A DNA stretch of 64,000 nucleotides from Rikenellaceae bacterium (GCA_015059925.1 SUZL01000007.1:37674-101673); one strand, 5' to 3'. Positions 33,881-43,019 are shown, counted from the stretch's first letter. The notes: generated by a model not told the origin, from the letters alone. Numbers and translations: made by a program.

Positions 33881-35113
33881 ATGCAGAGAGTTAAGATAGT
33901 TGTCATTGGCGCTGGCAACCGTACCAATAAATATATGGAGTATGCCAAAAGGCATCCCGAGCGTCTCGAGTTGGTGAGTGTTGTTGAGCCTGTCGAGATT
34001 CGTCGTCGAAATATGGCTGAGCGTTTCGGCCTGAAGATGGAGGATTGCTATGCCTCGATTGACGACTTCTTCGCCGCAAAGGTCGATGCCGACGCGGTGC
34101 TGATCGGCACACCCGAGGATAAACACTTCGAGCCTACGATGCGCTCGATCGATGCGGGCTACCACGTTCTGCTGGAGAAACCCATCGCGCAGACCAAGGA
34201 GGAGTGTTTGGCCATCCAACAAAACGCTCATCGTCAGGGCGTTGTGGTTGGCGTGTGCCACGTTCTGCGCTTCCATCCCTACTTTATGAAGATTAAGGAG
34301 GTTGTCGATTCAGGCGCTCTGGGCGAGATAATTTCGATCAACCACTACGCCGAGATCAACATCGACCGTATGACGCACAGCTACGTTCGCGGTCTGTGGA
34401 GTCAGTCGAAGAAGACCAACCCGATGCTGATTGCCAAGTGCTGCCACGACATCGACTTTTTGTTGTGGGTGGCCGGCTCGAAGTGTCGCCGCGTGAGTTC
34501 GTTCGGCTCGCTGCGCTGGTTCCGCGAGGAGCGCGCCCCCGAGGGTAGCGCCAAGCGTTGCATCGACTGCAGCGTGGAGAAGCAGTGCCCCTACTCGGCC
34601 GTGAATCTGTATAAGGAGCGCAAGGAGTGGATCCGCAACTTCGACGTGCCCGAGGGCCGAACGATCGACGACGTGATCGACGAGGAACTGCGCTCAGGCC
34701 GCTTTGGTCGCTGCGTGCACCACTGCGACAACGATGTTGTGGATAACCAGATTCTCAATATGGAGCTCGAGAACGGCACGCTTATCTCGTTCGTTGTCAA
34801 TGCCTTCACGCGCAACGACTTCCGTGGCACACACATCAAGCTCACCCACGGCGAGATCGACGGCAACGAGACCACGCTCCGCGTGCGCCGCTTCCGCGAC
34901 AACGAGGAGCAGGTGTTCGACTTCTCAGGCCTCTGCTCGCAGCCCTTCCACGCTGGTGCCGACCTGAACATCGTCGAGGAGTTCGTCAATAGCATCACCC
35001 GCTCGGCCAACGGCATCCTCAGCTCAACGATCGACTCCTCGATCGAGAGCCACGTTGTCTGCTACGAGGCCGAAACCAGCCGCCTCACCGGCCAAACCAT
35101 CGAGATTAAGTAG
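33881..35113 (+). CDS. Gfo/Idh/MocA family oxidoreductase
   Basis: A protein of 410 residues. The N-terminal Rossmann fold starts VKIVVIGAGNRTNKYMEYA; GTPEDKHFEPTMRSIDAGYHVLLEKP contains the EKP motif whose Lys is catalytic. The C-terminal domain has a Cys-rich insert (CIDCSVEKQC and later CVHHC) that may hold a metal, and HDIDFLLWVAG with the conserved histidine region. Such enzymes oxidise or epimerise sugars with NAD(P). No signal peptide is present, so it is cytosolic. The substrate cannot be given. The gene stands alone before the esterase gene. Confidence 0.88.
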   Translation: MQRVKIVVIGAGNRTNKYMEYAKRHPERLELVSVVEPVEIRRRNMAERFGLKMEDCYASIDDFFAAKVDADAVLIGTPEDKHFEPTMRSIDAGYHVLLEKPIAQTKEECLAIQQNAHRQGVVVGVCHVLRFHPYFMKIKEVVDSGALGEIISINHYAEINIDRMTHSYVRGLWSQSKKTNPMLIAKCCHDIDFLLWVAGSKCRRVSSFGSLRWFREERAPEGSAKRCIDCSVEKQCPYSAVNLYKERKEWIRNFDVPEGRTIDDVIDEELRSGRFGRCVHHCDNDVVDNQILNMELENGTLISFVVNAFTRNDFRGTHIKLTHGEIDGNETTLRVRRFRDNEEQVFDFSGLCSQPFHAGADLNIVEEFVNSITRSANGILSSTIDSSIESHVVCYEAETSRLTGQTIEIK

Positions 35114-35176
35114 GGAGCGTGCGCCAAGTGGTGGTGATAGAGTAGGAGACTACAACCTCTTTAATAGTAAATAGTT

Positions 35177-36253
35177 ATGAAGAAGATGATCTTTGCAGCG
35201 GTGGCGCTGCTGATGTGGGTTAGTGCGAGTGCGCAGTTTCAGCGTACGCCCACGCCCAACGATAATCTGAAGTCGGTGGAGGTAAATGCCGACGGTAGTG
35301 TAACCTTCCGCATCTATGCCCCCAAGGCCGAGCAGGTGAGTCTCTCGGGCGATATTATGGCGCGCGGGCTGACCTTTACGAAGGCCGACAACGGCGTGTG
35401 GAGCGCAACGATGGAGAAGGCTACGCCGGGTGCCTATCGCTACACGTTCGTGGTGGATGGCGTTACGGTGTTTGACCCCAAGTTCAAGCGTCTGGGCGAG
35501 ATTCGTCCCGTCGTGGAGATTGCTCCCGAGGGTGCTTTCTGGGCGCAGAAGGATGTTGAGCACGGTGCTGTGGCGCAGGTATATTACAAATCTTCGACGA
35601 TGGGCACAACACGCCGTATGCACATCTGGACTCCCGCGGGTTACAACGCTTCGACCGACAAATTGCCCGTTCTGTATCTGATTCACGGCGGTGGCGACAA
35701 CGACGCTGCGTGGCCCGGTGTGGGTAAGGCGGGCGACATCCTGGACAACCTTCTGGCCGAGGGCAAGATGGTGCCGATGGTTGTGGTAATGCCCGACGGC
35801 AGCATCTCGACCGAGAAGTTCCCCGACGAGCTGACCAAAGATATCATACCCTACATCGAGAAGAACTACCGCGTGAAGACCGATGCGGCCAACCGCGCGC
35901 TGGCAGGTCTGTCGATGGGTGGTTTGGAGACTCTGGATTCGTTTATGGCTCACCCCGATATGTTCGGCTACATCAACGTGATGAGCTCGGGCTGGTTCAC
36001 CAACAACAAGGAGATGTACGAGAAGGGCGAGGCACGTCTGCGTGAGATCGCCGCAACGCTGAATAAGACCGCCAAGCTACTGCTCTTCACGCAGGGTGGC
36101 GAGGAGGATATCGCCTACGCCAACGGCAAGGAGATGCTCAAGGTATTCGACAAGTGCGGCATCAAGTACGAGTACAGCGAGATGCCGGGAGGACACAGCT
36201 GGCACGTTTGGCGCCACGATTTGCACAACTTGGCTCCGAGATTGTTTAAGTAA
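35177..36253 (+). CDS. Secreted esterase with N-terminal CBM48-like domain
   Basis: A protein of 358 residues with a signal peptide (MIFAAVALLMWVSASA). Residues about 25-110 are an early-set/CBM48-like domain (GSVTFRIYAPKAEQVSLSGD). Residues about 125-358 are an esterase D / feruloyl esterase-like alpha/beta hydrolase: LYLIHGGGDNDAAW, GLSMGGLET (nucleophile Ser), MPGGHSWHVW (His). Related proteins in Bacteroidales remove acetyl or feruloyl groups from plant xylan, but there is no polysaccharide locus here, so the substrate is open. A bidirectional terminator separates it from the converging serine hydrolase gene. Confidence 0.87.
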   Translation: MKKMIFAAVALLMWVSASAQFQRTPTPNDNLKSVEVNADGSVTFRIYAPKAEQVSLSGDIMARGLTFTKADNGVWSATMEKATPGAYRYTFVVDGVTVFDPKFKRLGEIRPVVEIAPEGAFWAQKDVEHGAVAQVYYKSSTMGTTRRMHIWTPAGYNASTDKLPVLYLIHGGGDNDAAWPGVGKAGDILDNLLAEGKMVPMVVVMPDGSISTEKFPDELTKDIIPYIEKNYRVKTDAANRALAGLSMGGLETLDSFMAHPDMFGYINVMSSGWFTNNKEMYEKGEARLREIAATLNKTAKLLLFTQGGEEDIAYANGKEMLKVFDKCGIKYEYSEMPGGHSWHVWRHDLHNLAPRLFK

Positions 36254-36273
36254 CAGAATCCTTGTAGAGAAAG

Positions 36274-36304
36274 AAAAAGCCTGTCTGCGCGACAGGCTTT
36301 TTTA
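36274..36304. terminator. Bidirectional terminator
   Basis: AAAAAGCCTGTC-TGCGC-GACAGGCTTTTTT between two converging genes. Confidence 0.92.
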
Positions 36305-36313
36305 TTTGAACAG

Positions 36314-37648
36314 TTACGAAATATCATTCACTCCCGACATCAAGATCGAGTCGGCACTCTGGTGCGGCACCTCGACAAACATATCTCGATCCGAGGGCCA
36401 CTCCTTAACGCGCGTCATCGCGTCGCGTATCATTCGGCCTATGGAGTTGGTGAACGTCGCACCCTTATAGTGGCTCGTATTGGTCAGGAAAACAAACGAA
36501 ATACCCTTCTCGCGCAGATCGATATAGGCGCACGTTCCCGACATCGAACCCGTGCGAACGAGCGAGCCGCTGCCTGCATTATATCGCGCCCAGCCCAACG
36601 CATAGTCGCCCTTGCGCGTGATGTTCTTCATCTGGGCAACACTCTCGGCCGAGAGCACATCCGGCACACCCGGCTTGCCGTCGATCGAGGCCACCAGACG
36701 CATCAACTCAACCGACGAGGCAACCCACGCTCCCGCACCTTGCAAGCCTCGGATATTGTGGCCGCCATACTCGCGCAGACGCTTTTCGCCCGAGCCGTCG
36801 TAGGACTCGATGCCCTCGTCGTCGTTGCCGTAGTAACGCACCTCGCCCGGGTAACGCTCCTCGTAGTAGTTGCGCGCGATGTGCATATCGTAACACCCTG
36901 CGGGCCAGAGGATATGAGTCTGAATATACGTCTCGTACTCCATTCCCGACACCTGCTCAATCACGCGCGAGAGCGCCAGATAACCCACATTCGAGTATTG
37001 CGCCGGCCCACCCGGAGCACAACGCAGTCGCAGGCCGAGCTGGAAGGCGATCATCTCGTCGGCTGTGGGCGTAGTGTCCATATCCTTCCACTTCATAACA
37101 TCGGCCACGCGGAACATCACGTCGCCCATACTGCGGCTGAAGCCCGATGTGTGGTTCAGCAGGTGGCGAACAGTAATGTTGTGGGCGCGCTTGTCGCGGA
37201 TCTCGCTCAGGTGCGACAGGATTCCCTCGGGGCCGAAAACCTTGCTGTCGAGCGTGAGAAGGCCCTCGTCGCAGAGCTTCATAATGCCTGCGGCGGTGAT
37301 GAGCTTCGATGCCGATGCGATGCGGTAGATGTCGCCCACCTCGGCCTCGCGCTCGCGCTCCTTGTCGGCCCAGCCGAAGCCCTTGCCGTAGATCAGGTGC
37401 TCGTCCTGCATCACAGCCAGCGAGGCGCCCTGAATGCCGTTGCGCTGCATCCAGCGCTCGATGTAGCGCTCCATACGCTCCATCTCGGGAAGGTCGGAGA
37501 AGGCATTAAGCAACGAGTCGTTGAGGTGGTAGCCCTGCTCCTCCTCTTCGGCAGATGAAATGACAGCGGTGCCACCCAATCCGCGGCGCAAGAATATCAC
37601 GCCGCCGATGAGCAACACCGTCAAAATCATTAATATCGTCCTCCTCAT
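36314..37648 (-). CDS. Serine hydrolase, class C beta-lactamase-like
   Basis: A protein of 444 residues with an N-terminal membrane anchor or signal (ILMILTVLLIGGVIFLRRG). The penicillin-binding fold signatures are SASK (Ser112 and Lys115), YSN in QYSNVGYLAL, and RTG in LVRTGSMSG in place of KTG. HLLNHTSGF is typical of the beta-lactamase/esterase EstB group. It may be a D-aminopeptidase or esterase; resistance activity is not implied. It acts in the periplasm. The promoter is TAATTTTG on the minus strand with TTG 20 bases upstream. Confidence 0.88.
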   Translation of the reverse strand: MRRTILMILTVLLIGGVIFLRRGLGGTAVISSAEEEEQGYHLNDSLLNAFSDLPEMERMERYIERWMQRNGIQGASLAVMQDEHLIYGKGFGWADKEREREAEVGDIYRIASASKLITAAGIMKLCDEGLLTLDSKVFGPEGILSHLSEIRDKRAHNITVRHLLNHTSGFSRSMGDVMFRVADVMKWKDMDTTPTADEMIAFQLGLRLRCAPGGPAQYSNVGYLALSRVIEQVSGMEYETYIQTHILWPAGCYDMHIARNYYEERYPGEVRYYGNDDEGIESYDGSGEKRLREYGGHNIRGLQGAGAWVASSVELMRLVASIDGKPGVPDVLSAESVAQMKNITRKGDYALGWARYNAGSGSLVRTGSMSGTCAYIDLREKGISFVFLTNTSHYKGATFTNSIGRMIRDAMTRVKEWPSDRDMFVEVPHQSADSILMSGVNDIS

Positions 37649-37699
37649 TCGCTCGAATTAACTCCCGCTCGCCGCGGGCATAAACTACTTAATAAAACG

Positions 37700-37730
37700 C
37701 AAAATTACGGAATATATTGTACATCCACAA
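37700..37730 (-). promoter_or_regulatory. Promoter of the serine hydrolase gene
   Basis: On the minus strand TTG (37728-37730), 20 bases, then TAATTTTG (37700-37707). Confidence 0.6.
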
Positions 37731-37823
37731 CTTCTTGCGCCCAATAAATTGCAACCGTTCGTCCCGCCAAAGGTTTTTCGGGTATGGAATTTGCGGCGGG
37801 AGGGGTGATAAATCGTTTCTGTT

Positions 37824-38081
37824 ATGTATTGGTTATGGTATTTACTTATTGGTTTGGCGGCCGGCTGGATCGCCAACCTTATCGTCAAGGGTAGCAGCTC
37901 GGGGCTCGTAATCAACCTCTTCGTGGGACTCTTGGGCGGATGGATCGGCGGATGGCTGGCCGAGAAGATGGGCTGGATGCCCGTCGGGACGTGGGGCGCA
38001 TTGATCGCCTCAGTGTTGGGTGCGGTGATTTTGCTGTTGGTGGTGTCGCTCTTCACTCGTCGCCGCAGAGCCGAGGAGTAA
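37824..38081 (+). CDS. GlsB/YeaQ/YmgE family membrane protein
   Basis: A protein of 85 residues with three membrane segments: LWYLLIGLAAGWIANLIV, LFVGLLGGWIGGWLA and LIASVLGAVILLLVVSLF, each with the GxxxG pattern of the transglycosylase-associated family. The basic tail RRRRAEE should be in the cytosol. Members are stress-related inner membrane proteins of unknown mechanism. ATG 37824 follows a TTTCTG-rich leader. Confidence 0.87.
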   Translation: MYWLWYLLIGLAAGWIANLIVKGSSSGLVINLFVGLLGGWIGGWLAEKMGWMPVGTWGALIASVLGAVILLLVVSLFTRRRRAEE

Positions 38082-38138
38082 CGCTCGGCGGGGCCCCGAT
38101 TTTTTCGGTTGATAGTTTTATATTACAAAATTTTATCA

Positions 38139-38146
38139 TATCTTTG
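38139..38146 (+). promoter_or_regulatory. -7 promoter element of the tRNA gene
   Basis: TATCTTTG fits TAnnTTTG, 45 bases before the tRNA. Confidence 0.5.
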
Positions 38147-38190
38147 CATCGCTAAGCGTGGCGATGCTGTTGTGCCGCGCGCTAAGTGCA

Positions 38191-38264
38191 GGGCCCATAG
38201 CTCAGTCGGTTAGAGCAGCGGACTCATAATCCGAAGGTCGTGGGATCATGCCCCTCTGGGCCCA
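38191..38264 (+). tRNA. tRNA with CAT anticodon (Met or lysidine-type Ile), unusual T arm
   Basis: Acceptor GGGCCCA / TGGGCCC, D arm GCTC / GAGC, anticodon loop CTCATAA with CAT at 38225-38227. Elongator Met or Ile2 cannot be separated by eye. The T arm is odd: GTGGG-ATCATGC-CCCTC has A in place of the invariant T54 and a T-T mismatch; the first pair of the anticodon stem is G-A. CCA is not encoded. A terminator follows. Confidence 0.85.
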
Positions 38265-38273
38265 CCCAAAGAG

Positions 38274-38304
38274 AAGCACTTGCTTGCGGGCAGGTGCTTT
38301 TTTG
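38274..38304 (+). terminator. Terminator after the tRNA
   Basis: AAGCACTTGC / GCAGGTGCTT (one G-U pair) with a 6-base loop, then five T. Confidence 0.9.
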
Positions 38305-38334
38305 TTTATTACCAACCTATTAATCCTCAAAACT

Positions 38335-39546
38335 ATGAAACCGTCACTTCGCCTTCTTCTCACCATCTCACTCCTTCTTCACATCTTCACCGCCTCGGCC
38401 GCAGAGCCCCTCGCACCAAAGGTCGAGAAGGATGCAGCATATTGGCGCACGATGGCCGATGGGATGGTGCGTTCGCTCATCGATAAGTTTTGGGGTGCGA
38501 GTTTCGAGGGTTACAGCGACCGCTACTACTTCAACTACGGTAGCAACCTCTCGAATATGACCACCGAGCACTACTGGCCGCAGGCGCACGCTATGGATGT
38601 TGTGATCGACGCCTACCTGCGCACAGGCAACAAGGAGTATCTCGCGCTATATCCGTTGTGGTGGGAGGGAGTTCCGCGATTCAACTTCTCGGGCCGCGAG
38701 GAGGATCCGTGGTGGAATGTTTATGTAGATGATATGGAGTGGATTGCGCTCACACAGATTCGTATGTTCGAGAGTTCGTCCGAGCAGAAGTATTATGCCA
38801 AGGCGCGACAGATCTTCGATCAGTGGATATGGCCAACGTGGGGCCCCGAGGATGAGGGGCCGTGGTACGGAGGCATAACTTGGAAGACTGATGTCGGGAA
38901 ATCGAAAAATGCCTGCTCGAACGGTCCTGCCGCCATCATCGCCGCCCGACTCTACAACTTCTACGACAAGGCTGGCGCTCAGAGTGGCAAGCCCCGTGAG
39001 GAGTACCTCGCCGAGGCGAAAAAGATATATGCGTGGCTGAAAAAGACGCTCTTCGACACCACGACGGGTGCCGTGGCCGACAATATCGCGGCCAACGGCA
39101 AGATCAACCGCGACTGGATCTTTACTTACAATCAGGGTACGTTCCTTGGGGCGGCGCACGAGTTATACAAGATTACGGGCGAGGAGCAGTACCTCGCCGA
39201 TGCGGTGCTGGCGGCTCGCCACGTCGTGGAGCGTATGTCCACAAATCGCGGTGCGCTGACGGATGCGACCAGCGGCGACGGAGGCCTGTTTCACGGAATC
39301 TTCTTCCGCTATTTTGTTAAGCTCATCAACGACAAATCGCTCGATAAGGCCACCCGCCGACAGTTCCACGACTACCTGACGCACTTGGCAACCGTGATGG
39401 TCGACAACGGCATCAATCACTCGACGATGCTCTACGGCGGCAGCTGGTGGCAGGCCCCTGCAAGCGATGCCGAGGTGGGCCTCACGCCCCACGTTACGGG
39501 GTGTATGCTGATGGAGGCGATGTGCGTACTCGAGCCGTTGGAGTAG
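38335..39546 (+). CDS. Glycoside hydrolase family 76 (alpha-1,6-mannanase-like)
   Basis: ATG 38335 gives a signal peptide (LRLLLTISLLLHIFTASAA) and 403 residues. The (alpha/alpha)6 barrel is suggested by repeated helical segments. The family marks are YVDDMEWIALTQIR with the adjacent aspartates that act as catalytic residues in GH76, CSNGPAAIIAARLY and FTYNQGTFLGAAHELY. GH76 enzymes cut alpha-1,6-mannan backbones such as that of yeast cell walls. There is no SusC/SusD pair next to it, so it is not part of a visible polysaccharide locus. The in-frame upstream region contains the tRNA terminator and is not coding. Confidence 0.88.
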   Translation: MKPSLRLLLTISLLLHIFTASAAEPLAPKVEKDAAYWRTMADGMVRSLIDKFWGASFEGYSDRYYFNYGSNLSNMTTEHYWPQAHAMDVVIDAYLRTGNKEYLALYPLWWEGVPRFNFSGREEDPWWNVYVDDMEWIALTQIRMFESSSEQKYYAKARQIFDQWIWPTWGPEDEGPWYGGITWKTDVGKSKNACSNGPAAIIAARLYNFYDKAGAQSGKPREEYLAEAKKIYAWLKKTLFDTTTGAVADNIAANGKINRDWIFTYNQGTFLGAAHELYKITGEEQYLADAVLAARHVVERMSTNRGALTDATSGDGGLFHGIFFRYFVKLINDKSLDKATRRQFHDYLTHLATVMVDNGINHSTMLYGGSWWQAPASDAEVGLTPHVTGCMLMEAMCVLEPLE

Positions 39547-39574
39547 TTTTAGTAAGAATATTGCTATAACAATA

Positions 39575-39616
39575 AAAAGAGCCTGTCCACGACTTGTTGG
39601 GCAGGCTCTTTTTATT
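39575..39616. terminator. Bidirectional terminator
   Basis: AAAAAGAGCCTG / CAGGCTCTTTTT with a 16-base loop, between converging genes. Confidence 0.9.
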
Positions 39617-39664
39617 CGGGTAAGCTACCTGAGAACTTTTTCAAATATGCAGGCTTTTTATACG

Positions 39665-40681
39665 CTATTTCATCTTCTGTCCTTCGATATCCCTCACGCA
39701 ACGCACCGTATATGCCTCGTGCGGGAAGGCCATCGGGAGCACATCGGCTCCATTATTGCTGAAATCGAGATGCCACACCGCTCCCTCCGATCCGCCGTGG
39801 CGCAGAGTCCAATATTTGCCATAAACCTCGCGTCCGGCAGCCTCGGCATCTTGAAAGCGGATACCCGCCGCCGGAAGGAAGATACGCTGAACGTCAGTAC
39901 TATAAGGCTGAGGGCCAGAGAACCACATTCCCTGCTGTCCCGTATCGGGATGTTTAACAAACTTCGAATGGTGCTCCACGAGGTTGTAGAAATCGTACAA
40001 CTCGGGCACGCGCCACCCCTCGGGGCACGGGTCGTTATCCTTATTCTTGAAGATAATGCCGTCATCGGTGAAGTTATTCCACAACTTCATATCGTTCGTG
40101 GTCCAGTTGAAAGTCGCATTATCGCTCTTTGCATAGAAAGTATTAGGGTGTTTGCGTGCCTCGGCAGGGGTAACCGGCGCAGGCGTTATCTCGGCCTGAG
40201 TCTTGTCGGGATTAACATTGCCTTGCTCGACCCTATAAGGCCCATTGTAACCCTGTCCGTGCTTTCTGCCCCACTGATATAGCTTTCCATAGGGGAAATC
40301 GGTGGCGTGGTAACCACAATTCACCGGAGCCCACAATATCCCACCGATAAGGATTCCTCCTCCGTGGTTGATGCCATATTCGTCGATATAATCCAACCCT
40401 GACTCCTGCTGAATATTCTCACCGTGGTCGGGTTTTTCTGTGGGTGCGGGCGAACTTTGCTTTGGCTGATTTGCCTGATTCGCCTGCACAGCAGGTTGTG
40501 CGCTCTGCTGGGGTTGCTCATCGTTCTGGGAGTTTTTGTTCACGCCATCCTTAATGGCATTGGTAATCTCCTCCTTTACGGCATTCTCTACTGCCTTGCC
40601 GAGCTTCTTCAAGAAACTTTGTGCCTCGACGGGAGCTGAAAACAATGCGACTCCAAGCACCAACAACAATATCTTTTTCAT
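39665..40681 (-). CDS. Exported FISUMP-domain protein
   Basis: Start MKKILLLVLGVALFSAPVEA at 40681 with a signal peptide; 338 residues. Residues 25-100 are low-complexity, rich in Q, N and A. The rest is a Fibrobacter succinogenes major paralogous (FISUMP) domain: GILWAPVNCGYHATDFPYGK, then CPEGWRVPELYDFYNLVEHH, AAGIRFQDAE, YWTLRHGG and the end YTVRCVRD. The domain occurs in surface proteins of Bacteroidota and Fibrobacteres with unknown function. There is no close operon partner. Confidence 0.85.
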   Translation of the reverse strand: MKKILLLVLGVALFSAPVEAQSFLKKLGKAVENAVKEEITNAIKDGVNKNSQNDEQPQQSAQPAVQANQANQPKQSSPAPTEKPDHGENIQQESGLDYIDEYGINHGGGILIGGILWAPVNCGYHATDFPYGKLYQWGRKHGQGYNGPYRVEQGNVNPDKTQAEITPAPVTPAEARKHPNTFYAKSDNATFNWTTNDMKLWNNFTDDGIIFKNKDNDPCPEGWRVPELYDFYNLVEHHSKFVKHPDTGQQGMWFSGPQPYSTDVQRIFLPAAGIRFQDAEAAGREVYGKYWTLRHGGSEGAVWHLDFSNNGADVLPMAFPHEAYTVRCVRDIEGQKMK

Positions 40682-40870
40682 AATTTTAATGTGTGTGATT
40701 TGCAAATCGAGATCCTCTTCCAATGCAAAGATACTATTTTTCAGAAAAACAGCTACTCCTTAGCCCTGCGTGAAGCGATATTTTTTTGCTTAATGGGTAC
40801 TTTTTCGCTCACACTTTTTTGTAGTTCGCATTTTTATCGCTTACTTTGTGAAAACTATACTCATACGACT

Positions 40871-42010
40871 ATGCAAAAATCTAAAGTTTACTTCACCGAC
40901 TTCCGCACCAAGGCTCACGGTGCCGGACTCCCCAAGAAACTTCAGAAGCTGATCCGCAAGGCCGGCATCGGCGAGATTGATATGGATGGCAAGTTCGTGG
41001 CCATCAAGATTCACTTTGGCGAGCTGGGCAACATCAGCTACCTGCGCCCGAACTACGCGCGCGCCGTGGTGGACGTTGTGAAGGAGCTGGGCGGCAAGCC
41101 CTTCCTTACCGACTGCAACACGATGTACCCCGGCAGCCGCAAGAACGCCCTCGAGCACCTCTACTGCGCGTGGGAGAACGGCTTTACGCCCCTGACGGTG
41201 GGTTGCCCGATTCTGATCGGCGACGGACTGAAGGGTACGGACGACATCGAGGTTCCCGTCGTGGGTGGCGAGTATGTGAAGGCCGCCAAGATCGGTCGCG
41301 CCGTTATGGATGCCGACATCTTCATCAGTCTGAGCCACTTCAAGGGTCACGAGATGACGGGCTTCGGCGGTGCAATCAAGAATATCGGTATGGGTTGCGG
41401 CTCGCGCGCGGGTAAGACCGAGCAGCATAGCGGTGGCCAGCCCCAGATCGACGAGGAGATGTGTCGCGGCTGTAAGCTCTGTCAGGCGCAGTGCGCCAAT
41501 GGCGGATTGGAGTTCGACGTGGCAACACGCAAGATGAAGGTCAATTACACCAACTGTGTAGGATGCGGCCGCTGCTTGGGCGCTTGTAACTTCGATGCCA
41601 TCAGCTTCGAGAACGAGCAGGCCCCGACGATGCTCAACCGCCGTATGGCCGAGTATGCGAAGGCCGTGGTGGATGGTCGCCCGCAGTTCCACATCTCGAT
41701 CGTGGTGGACATCTCGCCCAATTGCGACTGCCACGCCGAGAACGATGCCCCGATCCTGCCCGACATCGGTATGTTCGCATCGACCGACGCTCTGGCTCTC
41801 GATCAGGCCTGCGCCGACGCTTGTCTGGCCGCTACGCCCCTGCCCGGCAGCCAGCTCTACGACCACATCCACGCCGAGGGCTTCTGCGACCACCACGACC
41901 ACTTCAAAAACTCAACTCCCGAGTCGGAGTGGCGCTCGTGCCTCGAGCACGCCGAAAAAATCGGCCTCGGCTCACGCGACTACGAACTTATAAAGTACGA
42001 CACGAAATAG
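40871..42010 (+). CDS. DUF362 protein with two 4Fe-4S clusters
   Basis: ATG 40871 gives 379 residues; upstream in-frame codons read through promoter-like DNA. The N-terminal 200 residues are DUF362 (GKFVAIKIHFGELGNISYLR, SLSHFKGHEMTGFGGAIKNI). A ferredoxin-like insert holds CRGCKLCQAQC and CVGCGRCLGAC, each with the CxxCxxCxxxC ligand set. NCDCHAEND near residue 300 may bind a further metal. The family is likely redox-active but no reaction is known for it. It is monocistronic and has no signal peptide. Confidence 0.85.
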   Translation: MQKSKVYFTDFRTKAHGAGLPKKLQKLIRKAGIGEIDMDGKFVAIKIHFGELGNISYLRPNYARAVVDVVKELGGKPFLTDCNTMYPGSRKNALEHLYCAWENGFTPLTVGCPILIGDGLKGTDDIEVPVVGGEYVKAAKIGRAVMDADIFISLSHFKGHEMTGFGGAIKNIGMGCGSRAGKTEQHSGGQPQIDEEMCRGCKLCQAQCANGGLEFDVATRKMKVNYTNCVGCGRCLGACNFDAISFENEQAPTMLNRRMAEYAKAVVDGRPQFHISIVVDISPNCDCHAENDAPILPDIGMFASTDALALDQACADACLAATPLPGSQLYDHIHAEGFCDHHDHFKNSTPESEWRSCLEHAEKIGLGSRDYELIKYDTK

Positions 42011-42084
42011 CCTTAGTGGCGTAGAATATACCGCTTTAACAGCACGACAGAGGAGTGCAAAATGCGAATCGCTAATTTTTGATT

Positions 42085-42114
42085 TTGCATTTTGCATTCT
42101 TTTTGTTATATTTG
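42085..42114 (+). promoter_or_regulatory. Promoter of mqnA
   Basis: TTG at 42085-42087, 19 bases, then TATATTTG at 42107-42114. Confidence 0.6.
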
Positions 42115-42179
42115 CACGTCAAAGTGCCCCGCCGCAAGCGGAAGGGCCGATTGTGGAACTAATTTGGAGAACTGTATGG

Positions 42180-42953
42180 ATGATGGTTACGGGTGCACGC
42201 ATAGCGGCTGTGTCGTATCTCAATACGATACCATTCATCTATGGTATTCAGCACGAAGGTAATCTTCGCGCCGACCTTTTGTTGGCGCCTCCCGCAGGCT
42301 GCTACGAGAACTACATCTCGGGCGCAGCCGACATCACCCTGATGCCCTCGGCGATGGTTCCAACGCTCAAATCAACCAACATCATCACCGACTACTGCAT
42401 TGGCTCTTCGGGCCGTGTGCGCACCGTTGCGCTCTTCTCGAATGTGCCCGTCGCTCAGGTGCGTCGCGTATTCCTCGACGCCCACTCGCGCACGTCGGTA
42501 CAGCTGGTCGGCTACTTGGCCGCCAACCTGTGGCACATCACACCCGAGTGGTACGACCTTCGGGACTACTCGCAGGTGGCCTTCGCACAGAAGGAGGATG
42601 CCTTCCTGCTGATCGGCGACAAGGTCTTCGACCACGAGGGGCTGTTCAACTACTCGTACGATCTCGCGGATGAGTGGAACCGCCTGACGGGTATGCCCTT
42701 CGCCTTCGCGGTGTGGGTGGCTCGCAAGGGCACCTCGTACGAGCATATCGACGCGCTGCAGCGTGCGCTCACCTTCGGTGTAGAGTCGATATGGGAGGCG
42801 GTCGTTGAGCACGGCTTTGATAAGAAGCCCTACAACGCTTATGAGTATCTGACGCAAAACATAGATTTCGTATTCAACGCCGAGAAGCACTCGGCGCTGC
42901 AAAAGTTCTGGGATGCGGGACTCAAGATCGAGCCCCGATCCAATCCGGGCTGA
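42180..42953 (+). CDS. mqnA: Chorismate dehydratase MqnA (futalosine menaquinone pathway)
   Basis: The ATG pair at 42180/42183 is preferred over a GTG at 42153; 257 residues. VTGARIAAVSYLNTIPFIYG at the N-terminus is typical of MqnA, a type II periplasmic-binding-like fold; SGAADITLMPSAMVPTL and DHRTSV-like DAHSRTSVQLV agree. MqnA removes water from chorismate as the first step of the futalosine route to menaquinone. Other mqn genes are not in this window. corA follows after about 100 bases with a structured spacer between them. Confidence 0.85.
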   Translation: MMVTGARIAAVSYLNTIPFIYGIQHEGNLRADLLLAPPAGCYENYISGAADITLMPSAMVPTLKSTNIITDYCIGSSGRVRTVALFSNVPVAQVRRVFLDAHSRTSVQLVGYLAANLWHITPEWYDLRDYSQVAFAQKEDAFLLIGDKVFDHEGLFNYSYDLADEWNRLTGMPFAFAVWVARKGTSYEHIDALQRALTFGVESIWEAVVEHGFDKKPYNAYEYLTQNIDFVFNAEKHSALQKFWDAGLKIEPRSNPG

Positions 42954-42957
42954 AGAG

Positions 42958-43019
42958 GGTAGCCGCCCCCACGGGGACGGATGACTCTCGCCGAGAGTGT
43001 GTTGCTCGCCTCGGCTGCC
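42958..43019 (+). ncRNA. Candidate structured element between mqnA and corA
   Basis: Outer stem GGTAGCCG (42958-42965) / CGGCTGCC (43012-43019), hairpin CCCC-CAC-GGGG and hairpin ACTCTC-GCC-GAGAGT. It may be an RNA leader of corA or a small 3' element of mqnA. It does not resemble the Mg2+ M-box, which is much longer. Confidence 0.45.

Noticed and set aside
36314..37648. Antibiotic-resistance beta-lactamase
   Set aside because: The fold motifs are present, but RTG replaces KTG and the sequence is closer to the general serine hydrolase/esterase group.
42958..43019. Mg2+ riboswitch (M-box)
   Set aside because: The segment is far shorter and lacks the M-box arrangement of helices.
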